The notes below the pieces were generated by a model that was not told the origin of the DNA, ran no database searches, and worked only from the letters and a program-made list of their open reading frames with translations. A program made the position numbers and the translations under genes. From SFLA01 sp045595785 (lineage in GTDB: Bacteria; Bacillota; Clostridia; Oscillospirales; CAG-382), in assembly GCA_045595785.1 (NCBI GenBank), contig JAZOBE010000043.1, positions 18,599 through 82,598 on the forward strand: DNA of 64,000 nucleotides. The letters run 5' to 3'. This document shows, one piece after another, positions 17,328 through 25,688 of this stretch. The stretch's first letter is position 1. Each line of letters opens with the position of its first letter.

Positions 17328-19051
17328 CTTTCCACCTCCTTACTGTTGGTCTTAAAGGTTACCGATCTTATATGGGCGCCTCTGCTTCCGTGTGAGGAGG
17401 ACAGGGTTACTGCCGCCCCGTAAGCGCGTTTTATCTCGGTTCTGAATTTATAGCTTTTTGTAATATCGCTTCCGTTCTTGTCAACGGAAACTGTCTGTGA
17501 ATTCATAAGCTGTCCTGCCTCCGTTGGTGCGGCGGTTACAGTAATATCCGTTCCTCCGCTATTGTCCGCTTCCACAATTACCGCCGTAAGATCAAACCTT
17601 TTTCCGTTTGCTCCGAACTTTCCCGCAGGTGTGCACCAATATGCGTTTATTGCACCCTTTTGGTCGTTTTTCAGGTCATCGGAAAAATAGTATAATTCTC
17701 CGCTTTCGTTCAGCCAATACAACTTTCCGGGTATTTCGCAAAACTGAACAGCGTTGATTGCGTCATATTTATACCAGACATCAGTTGCGTAATTATATAT
17801 AAACAACCCGTAAGGGGTAGAAAAATATAATTCGTTCTCGGTCTGTCTGTCGTAAATACAGCATCTGTCCGTATACCCGTTTTTAATTATACGCTTTACC
17901 GTTTCACCAATAGGCTTTGAAAAACACTCTGCGTTTCTTTCGTCCTGCACCGATGTCGATACCCATCGGTTCAAGCCGTCATCGGATAATGTTACGGGGG
18001 TGTTGTCTATCACCGCGTTGCTTCTCTTAAGAAGATTTCCCTTTTCGAAATTAAGATTATAGACGGGGAATGAGGGATAGTAGTTACCCAAAGCGTCAGT
18101 TCTCAGCTCACAGTAAGAATAATATGCTCTGTCCTCAGTGAAAATGAGCTGTCTGTCATAATGCTGTACCATATCGGTTATGTTGGAATGACCTATTATC
18201 GTGTAGTTGGTTTCGGGAAAGTATTCTGCGCTGGGAAGTCCGTTTGCAAGCTCGGAATAAAAACGATAATTGGGATAATTGGGGTTTCCGTATAAAAACA
18301 CCCTTGTATCCGTGTTACCGCCGAAATTCATGCTGCCCGTACAGTCAACTATTAGCCTTTCTTTGTCGGCACGTCCCTTGGACCAGCATATCTCAACGTT
18401 GTTTGTTCCTGCAGGTGGAATTTCCACCGAAGAAAAGCTTAACGTTCCCGCTTCTTCGTTTACATCCCAGTTTTCCCGTTCTTCTCCGTTTACCTTTACC
18501 CATTCAATACCATCAATATTCTGTTCTGCCAGAGTAAAGGTTCTGGAGTTGCCGTCTGCCGAAAACTGCTGTCTTCGTTTTGCCGTAAGCATATTCAGCT
18601 TTTCATACAGCGTTCCGCTTCCGTCAGGCAGAGTAGATACCGCAATAAGGGGAACATACGGCTCAAGTAAATCAAAAACTCCGTTTTCATACTTGCAAAT
18701 ACCAACGTCACACAGAAAATATACGGCGTTACCAAAGCTGAAAATATGGTGGCAGCCGCCTGCGGTAATGCTTATGGTGTCAAACTGTTGGGTGCCGAAG
18801 TTATATTTATATATGCGCTGTCCGGCACAGACGATAAAAGTAAGCACACCGCTTATATAGCCGCGCCACATTCGGTAAACACTTCCGTTGAATCCGCAGT
18901 TTGACATTCTGCTTCCCGGACGTTTTTTAAGCGAACCGTTTTCGCACACCTTGAAATTACACATATCCGGTGAGAGAGCAGGGGAGTCCGAAAAAACGTT
19001 TCTTTCGTCCAGCCCGCCAAATCTGTTGATTTTCAAATATCTGTTGGACAT
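17324..19051 (-). CDS. Phage tail/stabilisation-like protein (beta-rich)
   Basis: This 575-residue protein starts with RFGGLDERNVFSDSPALSPDMCNFKVCENGSL, the pattern of podoviral tail-hub or stabilisation proteins (P22 gp10-like; the N-terminus describes 'grounded' beta modules). Repeated beta segments with aromatic-Tyr-Phe motifs (VYFLCDVGICKYENG, LIFTEDRAYYS, LYWLNESGELYYFS) suggest a propeller. Its ATG overlaps the connector stop by one base. The assignment rests on position and pattern, not on a confirmed family match. Confidence 0.6.
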   Translation of the reverse strand: MSNRYLKINRFGGLDERNVFSDSPALSPDMCNFKVCENGSLKKRPGSRMSNCGFNGSVYRMWRGYISGVLTFIVCAGQRIYKYNFGTQQFDTISITAGGCHHIFSFGNAVYFLCDVGICKYENGVFDLLEPYVPLIAVSTLPDGSGTLYEKLNMLTAKRRQQFSADGNSRTFTLAEQNIDGIEWVKVNGEERENWDVNEEAGTLSFSSVEIPPAGTNNVEICWSKGRADKERLIVDCTGSMNFGGNTDTRVFLYGNPNYPNYRFYSELANGLPSAEYFPETNYTIIGHSNITDMVQHYDRQLIFTEDRAYYSYCELRTDALGNYYPSFPVYNLNFEKGNLLKRSNAVIDNTPVTLSDDGLNRWVSTSVQDERNAECFSKPIGETVKRIIKNGYTDRCCIYDRQTENELYFSTPYGLFIYNYATDVWYKYDAINAVQFCEIPGKLYWLNESGELYYFSDDLKNDQKGAINAYWCTPAGKFGANGKRFDLTAVIVEADNSGGTDITVTAAPTEAGQLMNSQTVSVDKNGSDITKSYKFRTEIKRAYGAAVTLSSSHGSRGAHIRSVTFKTNSKEVER

Positions 19052-19431
19052 CAGTTCACCTCGGTAATAGAATGAAGACGTGCTCGGGAATATCTTTGAG
19101 CGCTTCTGTATGCGTAACGGTACTTTTCCTCAAGCTTTGCGGAAAGAGCGGGGTCTTCGTCTGCCGAAAGGTTTGCCGCAACCCCGTAGGGAATAACCGA
19201 TAACAGCAAACCTTCATCATAATCCACTGTATCGTTAAGACTTGTTATAACGGGAATATGTTTTTCTCTGTTGCAAAGTCTGCAGTTAAGAGGTGTACAT
19301 TCGGCAAGACAGATGTTTATAATATTTATTGCTCTTGCCTCCATATCCGCACAGCTTGCAGGCAGTACCCCGTTGCTTCCACGGATATTCATCAGGTCCA
19401 GAGCGATATTCAATATGCTTTTTCCTGTCAT
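19051..19431 (-). CDS. Phage head-tail connector-like protein
   Basis: This 126-residue helical protein follows the capsid gene. Size, position and the pattern of a helical N-terminus, VIPYGVAANLSADEDPALSAKLEEKYRYAY and a basic C-terminus fit small head-completion or adaptor proteins (gp6/gp4-like). GAGG precedes the ATG. It is separated from the capsid gene by a strong hairpin. Confidence 0.6.
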   Translation of the reverse strand: MTGKSILNIALDLMNIRGSNGVLPASCADMEARAINIINICLAECTPLNCRLCNREKHIPVITSLNDTVDYDEGLLLSVIPYGVAANLSADEDPALSAKLEEKYRYAYRSAQRYSRARLHSITEVN

Positions 19432-19453
19432 TATAATACCTCGCTTAAAATGC

Positions 19454-19481
19454 GTTGCCGTATCGATAATGATACGGCAAC
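19454..19481 (-). terminator. Intercistronic hairpin after the capsid gene
   Basis: A perfect 11-bp stem GTTGCCGTATC/GATACGGCAAC with a 6-nt loop lies between capsid and connector genes. There is no long T-tract, so it is more likely a partial attenuator or mRNA-stabilising hairpin that sets a high capsid-to-tail ratio than a full terminator. Confidence 0.7.
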
Positions 19482-19496
19482 TAGTTTATTCTGTTT

Positions 19497-20327
19497 TTAT
19501 GCTATTGCGTTACCGCCGTCGGTTACCGCAACGCTTACCAGCTCTTCGGGCTTGATAACCTTTGCACCGTATACGATTCTGCCGCGTACTGCGGAATCAA
19601 AGGAATTTTCAAGTCTGTCGATATACTGAACGTCGAGAAGCTGTTCAGCGTATGCAATTGCGTTGTAGGAGCCTGCCATCATATGAACGGAGCCGTCGTC
19701 CTCGGTTGCAAGCTGGTTGGATACAAAGATATCGCATCCCAATTCATCGGTAAATCCGATAGTGCCGCTTCCGTTAACTCCGTTGTTGATCTGGAATTTG
19801 ATTCCCGCCAGCATAAGCTTGGTCTTAACGAAGGGAGGAACAACGATCCAGGTTCTGCCGTCCTGAACGTTAGCCTTTTCCAGAGTCTCCTTTACTTCGC
19901 CGATAAGCTGAAGCACGTTTGCGGGAGTTACGGTAGTGGCATCCATAGTGGTGCCTGCCTTTCTGTGCAGGCTGAATACGTAGGTATCCACTTCCTTTTT
20001 AAGGTTGTAGGATGCGCGCTTTGCCTGAGAATCCTTAAGACCGAGAGAGCTTCTCAACGCCTCAAGGTCAGCTACCTTAAAGGAAAACGCCTTGTCCTGG
20101 TCAATGCTGAGAATAACGGCAGAGTCGTCGATCTCCTCGTAATTAACGGTACCCTCGTAATCATATACGGTGGGATCGTTAAGACCTACGAAGGTAACGC
20201 TGTCACCGCGGTTCTTGATATCACCTACGAAAGAGGTGTTGCAGATCTTGTTTGCCAGAAGATTATCTTCGTTGGTACGGAGTATCTCGGCGGAAATTAC
20301 TTTTTCAATGCTGTTGTAGTTAGACAT
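19497..20327 (-). CDS. Major capsid protein
   Basis: This 276-residue protein matches the N4/P22-like coat-protein pattern common in Firmicutes podoviruses. The N-terminus is KVISAEILRTNEDNLLANKICNTSF, then GDSVTFVGLNDPTV and VDTYVFSLHRKAG. The late WIVVPPFVKTKLMLAG and DIFVSNQL strands are typical of an HK97-fold A domain. It is shorter than P22 gp5. AGGAGAG precedes the ATG. It lies downstream of a scaffold-like gene and has its own 3' hairpin. Confidence 0.8.
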   Translation of the reverse strand: MSNYNSIEKVISAEILRTNEDNLLANKICNTSFVGDIKNRGDSVTFVGLNDPTVYDYEGTVNYEEIDDSAVILSIDQDKAFSFKVADLEALRSSLGLKDSQAKRASYNLKKEVDTYVFSLHRKAGTTMDATTVTPANVLQLIGEVKETLEKANVQDGRTWIVVPPFVKTKLMLAGIKFQINNGVNGSGTIGFTDELGCDIFVSNQLATEDDGSVHMMAGSYNAIAYAEQLLDVQYIDRLENSFDSAVRGRIVYGAKVIKPEELVSVAVTDGGNAIA

Positions 20328-20348
20328 GTTTTTTACTCTCCTGTTTTG

Positions 20349-20786
20349 TTAGATTTTCCAGTTCTTAATGGAACGGATAATGTTTTTGAAGTTTTTCTTT
20401 ACGTTTTCATCGGACATACTCTCCACCTGCTCGGGAGTAAAGGATTGCTCCGCGTCCGCTTCTTTTCCTGCAGGTGCGCTTCTGCGCATGTTTTCGGTGT
20501 TTACCTCTTCTGCCTTCTTGTTTTTTGCGTCGGCACCGCAGAGATATACTGCGTATGCGGCGGTAAGGGAAACGCCATCTGCCACCTTTTCCCAAACCTC
20601 ATCGGGAATATCAGCAGGAAGCACATCGGGGAACAGCTTTTTGAATTCCTCAACGTCCTTGCTTATTTTGTCCTGCTGCTTTTTGCTTTTTCTTTCGGTC
20701 TTAACTGCGGAAAGCAATTCCTCGGCGGTAGTTCCGTCTTCCTTTGCCATTTCCGCAATTATTTCAAGAATATCCTGTTCTTTCAT
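20349..20786 (-). CDS. Phage scaffold-like protein
   Basis: This 145-residue, highly charged helical protein ends in a short basic helix (NVKKNFKNIIRSIKNWKI), the layout of capsid scaffolding proteins whose C-terminal helix binds coat protein. It lies directly between portal and capsid, the normal scaffold position. GGAGG lies 4 bp before the ATG, and the start overlaps the portal stop by 4 bp. Confidence 0.65.
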   Translation of the reverse strand: MKEQDILEIIAEMAKEDGTTAEELLSAVKTERKSKKQQDKISKDVEEFKKLFPDVLPADIPDEVWEKVADGVSLTAAYAVYLCGADAKNKKAEEVNTENMRRSAPAGKEADAEQSFTPEQVESMSDENVKKNFKNIIRSIKNWKI

Positions 20787-22321
20787 TTTACCTCCGTTTG
20801 AATTTGAATACTGTCCATAAGCTCCTTTTTCATGGGAATAATGTTGTCGGGCAGTCTTTCAAGATATTGTTTAATATTAATAAGTCCCATCTTAAGCAGA
20901 TTATCAAGGGTATTGACGGCGGTTATCTCAGACCACCATCCGCTTTCGCCTACCTCGATACTGCACTCAAACAGCGCTTCTCTGTAGTCGGAAAAGGGGA
21001 ACGATGTAAACTCGTTCATTCCGCCGGAAATAGGCAGTAAGCGGTTGTCATCGTAGTAAGCGAACATAAAGTTCAGCCATATAAGACCAATATCCTCTAC
21101 AAAGCCGTAAAGCGCACGCTTTACGTTTTCAAGAGGCTGTGCAGATGCCCTCTGTAATGCAAGTATTGCAGAGGTATTGTTTGCTTTTTCGCTTCCCAAG
21201 GCTGAATCTGTCGCACCCAGAAAATCCTTGGTGTGTGCTATCGCCATATTAATGACGTCCAGCATACCGCTTTGCATACTTCCGCCGTTAAGGACTGCAG
21301 CAACGCTGTCAACGGGACCGTTTACCGCTACTGCCTCGCCCACCTTGTTGGACCAATCCTCAATTACCGTGGAGTCGTATACTACCTTGGAAAAGGCGGT
21401 GTCCATCATATGCTTCATAACCATAGCGTAGCCCTTGTTTATGAATATCTGGTTGTCCACCAGTCCTGTGCCGGCGGCTTTTCCGTGCCAGGAATTCTTT
21501 ACTCTCGTCCAGCTGAAATACGCCAGCGGATATAACATAAGACCGGTGTCGATATCTTCTGTAATGGCAGTATCTCGCACACTCTTTCTGTACATTATAT
21601 TTCCGTTTTCATTTTTCCACAGCTTTACAAGAGTAACGCATTTTGTGTTTTCCAATTCCTTGTTCGACATATCACCTGCAAAGCAATCGGTTTCGTTGTC
21701 GGAAACAATAAGACTTATTTTTTCCTTGGGAATTCCGTTTCTTTCCGCCTGCTTTTTAACTTCGGACACTGTTTCTCTTCCGGAAATCAGTATATAAGGC
21801 TGTGCTTGCACGTTTGTAATATTGGGATTTCCGAAAAACACGTTTGTGTTGTCGATAAGCACCGTGCGAAAATCACCGGTATAGCTTTGTCCCGTCTTGA
21901 TGGTAGGATCCCAATAGGTGTAGGCAAATGCATCGCCGGTAATGGCGGCATCATACAAAGCGTCGGAAATAAGCGAATCCATTTTCAGCTTTTCCCAACG
22001 GTGCTCCGCCGTGCGCTTTAACGTCTCATCCAGCTTATGCTGCTCCTCCGACGAAAGCATCGGGGTGGGGGATGAATATCGGTAATTCAATTTTACTGAT
22101 GACGATGCGATGTTGGAAACATAGTAATCGATTATACGCTTGTAAAAATTGAATACCGGTGTGGGCAGACCTGTAGAGCTTACACCCGTCCATTGATCTC
22201 CGCGGTAAAACCTTTCGTTGGTATCCACCTCGTCATACAGACCAATAGAACGGTTGTACTCCTTGCCTTTTTCATAGAGTGCCCACTCCTCCGTAAAGGC
22301 TCTTTTGTTTCTCAAATTCAT
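20783..22321 (-). CDS. Phage portal protein
   Basis: This 512-residue protein has the typical portal N-terminus: an early FYRGDQWTG, PVFNFYKRIIDYYVSNIASS and later a long helical clip/crown region. The EKANNTSAILALQRASAQPLENVKRALYGFVEDIGLIWLNFM segment is the conserved membrane-like tunnel-helix part of SPP1/P22-type portals. It is immediately downstream of the large terminase. Confidence 0.82.
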   Translation of the reverse strand: MNLRNKRAFTEEWALYEKGKEYNRSIGLYDEVDTNERFYRGDQWTGVSSTGLPTPVFNFYKRIIDYYVSNIASSSVKLNYRYSSPTPMLSSEEQHKLDETLKRTAEHRWEKLKMDSLISDALYDAAITGDAFAYTYWDPTIKTGQSYTGDFRTVLIDNTNVFFGNPNITNVQAQPYILISGRETVSEVKKQAERNGIPKEKISLIVSDNETDCFAGDMSNKELENTKCVTLVKLWKNENGNIMYRKSVRDTAITEDIDTGLMLYPLAYFSWTRVKNSWHGKAAGTGLVDNQIFINKGYAMVMKHMMDTAFSKVVYDSTVIEDWSNKVGEAVAVNGPVDSVAAVLNGGSMQSGMLDVINMAIAHTKDFLGATDSALGSEKANNTSAILALQRASAQPLENVKRALYGFVEDIGLIWLNFMFAYYDDNRLLPISGGMNEFTSFPFSDYREALFECSIEVGESGWWSEITAVNTLDNLLKMGLINIKQYLERLPDNIIPMKKELMDSIQIQTEVK

Positions 22322-22328
22322 TTTTCTC

Positions 22329-23681
22329 CTAATCGTATTCTATTACGCCTGCATAATTATCACTTTGACGCGGGATATCAAAGGAATATATGCTTCGGCG
22401 GAATTTCGGTTTTTTGGGCATTGAATTCATAGGCTCTCTGGACATCAGCCCATACCGCAACGCTTCGGGTGCATGAGTAATATCGTGGGGATGTGAGGAT
22501 GCATCCTCGCGCACCTTTTCATCAAATCGAAGAAGCGGCAGACACCGTATAAGCTCCTTGCATTGGGCAGATATTTTCAGCCTTGCGCCCTTTTCTCCGT
22601 TCCACAGATATTCTCTTACCACACGCCAGCCTGTAATACGGCTGTTGTCGGCTTTTATAAGGCCCTTAAGTCCGTTTGATACAAGTATCTCAAATCCGCT
22701 TTTACCGCTGTCCTGACGCCTGTTCCACAGGTCGGGGGATGCCACGGTGTATCGTATTTTTTCATCCTTCGGCGTCAAAGCAATAATCTTTTTCGCCGCC
22801 TCCGAAAGTATAAGCCCCGATTGATTGAATTCACGGTATACGGTAATATTACCTTTTCCGTCTGCTGCACACCACAAGCAGGAGGTCATATCAAGACCGT
22901 AATCCAACGCACGGAACAGTACCGCGTTTTTGGGTATCTCGGGTTCGCGTATAACGTGGATTCTGGCATCAAACTCAGGGAAAAACGCGCCCTCAAATGC
23001 GTTCCAATCACCGTAAAGCATTGCCCGCTTTCTCGCCTCGGGTAATGCCGCCAGCGCCGCAACGTAGTCGGGATCGTTTTCGGTAAGATACTTGTTATCA
23101 AATACCAAGCTTTGAATAAATTTGTAGTCATCGGGGTTTTCTCCATCACGGTACAGCTTGTCTATAAACAGACGCTTTACCCAGTCGTGACCCACCCCGC
23201 CGGGGTTACAGGTAAAATACATTCTCGGTCTGAACCGAGTTTTCATATTACCCGATATTCTGTTACATTCGGTAAGACATTGGAATTGAAAATAGGTGAA
23301 GTGAGTGGCTTCCTCCATACCTATTACCTCGTATGCCTGACCCTGATACTGAAGCACGTCCTGCTCTCCGTCACAGTACCCCAATTTTATTCGAGACCCG
23401 TTGGGGAACACAAACTCCTTTTTGGTCTCACTGTAGATGGCAGCATCGGCAAGCAGCTTTTGCAGAGGAACTATATGATTATCCCGCAGTTCCCCAAGCG
23501 TTCTGCGCAAAAGCAGTATCTGTATGCCGGGGTGCTTAAGCGCCAGCAACACGAACTTGGTACGCATCGCCCAACTTTTTCCTCCGCCTCTGGCACCGCC
23601 GTAGGCAACGTATCTGTGTTGTGAAACGAAAAACTCCTCCTGCTTTTTATTGGGGCAAAGCTTTACCGTCAGTCGCCCCAT
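22329..23681 (-). CDS. Terminase large subunit
   Basis: This 450-residue packaging ATPase/nuclease has Walker A GGARGGGKS (about residue 30), a Walker B-like VIGMEEATHF and the coupling motif CNPGGVGHDWVKRLF. A C-terminal RNase H-like nuclease begins FRALDYGLD and includes TVASPDLWNRRQD. GGAGAAG precedes the start, which overlaps the small-subunit stop by 13 bp. Confidence 0.93.
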   Translation of the reverse strand: MGRLTVKLCPNKKQEEFFVSQHRYVAYGGARGGGKSWAMRTKFVLLALKHPGIQILLLRRTLGELRDNHIVPLQKLLADAAIYSETKKEFVFPNGSRIKLGYCDGEQDVLQYQGQAYEVIGMEEATHFTYFQFQCLTECNRISGNMKTRFRPRMYFTCNPGGVGHDWVKRLFIDKLYRDGENPDDYKFIQSLVFDNKYLTENDPDYVAALAALPEARKRAMLYGDWNAFEGAFFPEFDARIHVIREPEIPKNAVLFRALDYGLDMTSCLWCAADGKGNITVYREFNQSGLILSEAAKKIIALTPKDEKIRYTVASPDLWNRRQDSGKSGFEILVSNGLKGLIKADNSRITGWRVVREYLWNGEKGARLKISAQCKELIRCLPLLRFDEKVREDASSHPHDITHAPEALRYGLMSREPMNSMPKKPKFRRSIYSFDIPRQSDNYAGVIEYD

Positions 23682-24079
23682 TTTCCCGCTTCTCCTTTAA
23701 GTATTACCGTGCTCTTTTCCGGATTGTCGCAGTTTTCCGGCTTGTCCTTGTATGAATGGTTGTTTTTCATGTCAAATGCAAAAACAGCCGCCGGGATCTT
23801 CCCCTTGAAAGCAAGCTGTTTTTTAATAAAGGCTATTCTGTTCATTGCCTGCGTAACTGCAAGCGAGTATTTTTTGTCTGACATCATTTCAAAAATGTCG
23901 GTTCTGGTGCAGTGGAGATAATCAGCCAACGCCTCTACATCCGCCACCTCATCTGTGTGAGCAGGCAGATGTTCGCAAAAATAACTGTTTATCTTTTCCG
24001 CACACTCTTCAGGGCATGAAAAAACCGCCTTGTAGGGCGGTTTGCGATTGTTCGGTTTTGGTTGACTCTGTAAAGTCAT
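23669..24079 (-). CDS. Terminase small subunit
   Basis: The start at 24079 (136 residues) is chosen because AAGGAG precedes it and it overlaps the GtrA stop as ATGA; a longer frame has no ribosome site. A helical DNA-binding N-terminus (ADYLHCTRTDIFEMM) is followed by the IFxLKNNxGYKDK-type ending (VFAFDMKNNHSYKDK) seen in small terminase subunits next to this class of large subunit. It recognises phage DNA for packaging. Confidence 0.78.
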   Translation of the reverse strand: MTLQSQPKPNNRKPPYKAVFSCPEECAEKINSYFCEHLPAHTDEVADVEALADYLHCTRTDIFEMMSDKKYSLAVTQAMNRIAFIKKQLAFKGKIPAAVFAFDMKNNHSYKDKPENCDNPEKSTVILKGEAGKWGD

Positions 24080-24504
24080 TTTTTCTCCTTGCTGGTGAAA
24101 ATGTAGATCTTGCTTGCGACATAATTTATTATAAGGCACAGCACCGATGATATTACGGTAGCTATCATCGAAGAGAAGGGCAGGAAGGAGAGCAGCGTGG
24201 GAAGAAACAGCATGAACACCATATCCAAAAGCATTACGGCTATTCGTGTAACAAAAAACAGTATGCTTTCCTTGGTTACCGCAGATGCGGTCTTGTTCTT
24301 GCTGTCAAACACCCATATTCGGTTGGGAATATATGCAAATGCAATTCCCGCAATATTTTTAATTATTGTAGACACGGTATCGTTCAACTTTAACGGATAA
24401 AATGCTATCCAGAAGGCTATAAAGGATACAACCGTGGTCAACGCGCCTACTATAAGATATTTGCCCTTTTCGGTGCAAAACAGCATGTTTATAAGTTTCT
24501 TCAT
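24076..24504 (-). CDS. GtrA-like four-helix membrane protein
   Basis: This 142-residue protein has four membrane spans and the GtrA pattern: KYLIVGALTTVVSFIAFW, then AYIPNRIWVFDSK and a last span ending NYVASKIYIF. GtrA proteins are thought to flip undecaprenyl-phosphate-linked sugars for cell-envelope glycosylation and occur in seroconverting prophages. The ATG at 24504 has GGAG 6 bp upstream. The stop overlaps the terminase small subunit start (ATGA), so it is the first gene of the phage transcript. Confidence 0.8.
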   Translation of the reverse strand: MKKLINMLFCTEKGKYLIVGALTTVVSFIAFWIAFYPLKLNDTVSTIIKNIAGIAFAYIPNRIWVFDSKNKTASAVTKESILFFVTRIAVMLLDMVFMLFLPTLLSFLPFSSMIATVISSVLCLIINYVASKIYIFTSKEKK

Positions 24505-24556
24505 TTGCTTCTCCGCCCATTGACGGTGCAGGTGAGGTCTCTGTCTCACGTAAACC

Positions 24557-24565
24557 ATTATAGCA
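24557..24565 (-). promoter_or_regulatory. Extended -10 promoter for the gtrA-phage transcript
   Basis: TGCTATAAT on the minus strand, 53 bp upstream of the GtrA start. There is no good -35 at 17 bp, but the extended TGn TATAAT is a full match. Confidence 0.6.
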
Positions 24566-24620
24566 CCGTTCTTATCAAATTTCATCTCAACTTTGTTGCA
24601 ATTTTTTATTGCATACTGCA

Positions 24621-24643
24621 CAAAAACAAACTATGCCGTTTGT
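24621..24643 (-). terminator. Weak terminator after hemW
   Basis: ACAAAC/GTTTGT stem with a 6-nt loop followed by TTTTGT on the minus strand, 14 bp after the hemW stop. It separates the lepA-hemW transcript from the phage module, imperfectly because the stem is AT-rich. Confidence 0.5.
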
Positions 24644-24656
24644 CTATATTGCTGTT

Positions 24657-25688
24657 TTAAGCCAGCAGGTCGCCTATAACGGCATTGGATATCCAGAATC
24701 CGTCCTCGGTAAGCCTTAGTATACCGTTATCATATTCCGCATATCCGAGCGATATGTATTTTTTTACCTTTTCTGCCTGCTCGGGACTTACCGAAACACC
24801 CTGCGCCATACGCAGACCCAGCATTATACGCTCGGTCTCTATTTCCTCAGGGGTTATCTGTTCCATATATCCCGTGTAGTTAAAGCGGTATCCTGCCGCG
24901 TAACTGTGGCTTCCGCTTCCGCAGCCGATATATTCTCCGCCGCGCCAATAATTACAGTTGTGCCGTGATTCTTTTCCGGGCAGACAGTAATTGGATATCT
25001 CGTAGTGTATATATCCCGCTTCCTTTAACATACGGCAAATAAGCTTGTACATGGCATATTCCGTGTTTTCATCGGGCTTTTGTACGTTTCTGGCATAGAA
25101 AAGCGTGCCGTGCTCTATGGAGAGTGGGTAAAGAGATATGTGATCGGGACGTATTTCCAGCATTTTTCTCACGTCCTCTTCCACCATTTGTATAGTCTGC
25201 CCGGGGAGTGCAAACATCAGGTCGCAGGAAATATTGTCAAACCCCGCTTTTCTTCCGTCACTTACGCATTTTACCGCATCGTCGGCATCGTGTATACGCC
25301 CCAATGTCTTAAGCATATCGTTATTAAGCGATTGCACTCCTATAGAAAGACGGTTAAATCCTGCCTCCCGCATACTGCACAAAAACTCATAATTGACGGT
25401 TTTGGGGTTTACTTCACAGGTTACCTCTGCGCCCGACGGTATCTCAAACATTTCGTATGCATACCGTATCAGCCCCGTGAGACGGCTTATGCCGATTACG
25501 GGAGGTGTTCCTCCGCCGAAATATACCGTTTCTGCCTTGGGACGTAGTCTGGCGGCATACATCATATCGATTTTTATACGCTCGTACTCAAAATTAAGTG
25601 CGTCGTCATTAAATCTGTCACGGGATTCAAAGGCGCAGTAAGGACATTTATGCAGGCAAAAGGGAATATGAACGTATATACTACTCAT
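24657..25688 (-). CDS. hemW: HemW-type radical SAM heme chaperone
   Basis: This 343-residue protein starts MSSIYVHIPFC with the radical SAM motif CLHKCPYC (CX3CX2C), followed by FGGGTPP and CEVNP. The HemN/HemW C-terminal region has YEISNYC and HNCNYWRGGEYIGCGSGSHSY. Oxygen-independent coproporphyrinogen oxidase (HemN) has an extra Cys in that first motif; its absence and the position after lepA favour HemW, which inserts heme into target proteins. The ATG overlaps the last codons of lepA. Confidence 0.88.
   Translation of the reverse strand: MSSIYVHIPFCLHKCPYCAFESRDRFNDDALNFEYERIKIDMMYAARLRPKAETVYFGGGTPPVIGISRLTGLIRYAYEMFEIPSGAEVTCEVNPKTVNYEFLCSMREAGFNRLSIGVQSLNNDMLKTLGRIHDADDAVKCVSDGRKAGFDNISCDLMFALPGQTIQMVEEDVRKMLEIRPDHISLYPLSIEHGTLFYARNVQKPDENTEYAMYKLICRMLKEAGYIHYEISNYCLPGKESRHNCNYWRGGEYIGCGSGSHSYAAGYRFNYTGYMEQITPEEIETERIMLGLRMAQGVSVSPEQAEKVKKYISLGYAEYDNGILRLTEDGFWISNAVIGDLLA

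Noticed and set aside
19683..20801. 372-codon plus-strand frame opposite the capsid and scaffold genes
   Set aside because: The minus-strand capsid and scaffold genes have family patterns, ribosome sites and coupled starts; this frame has none.
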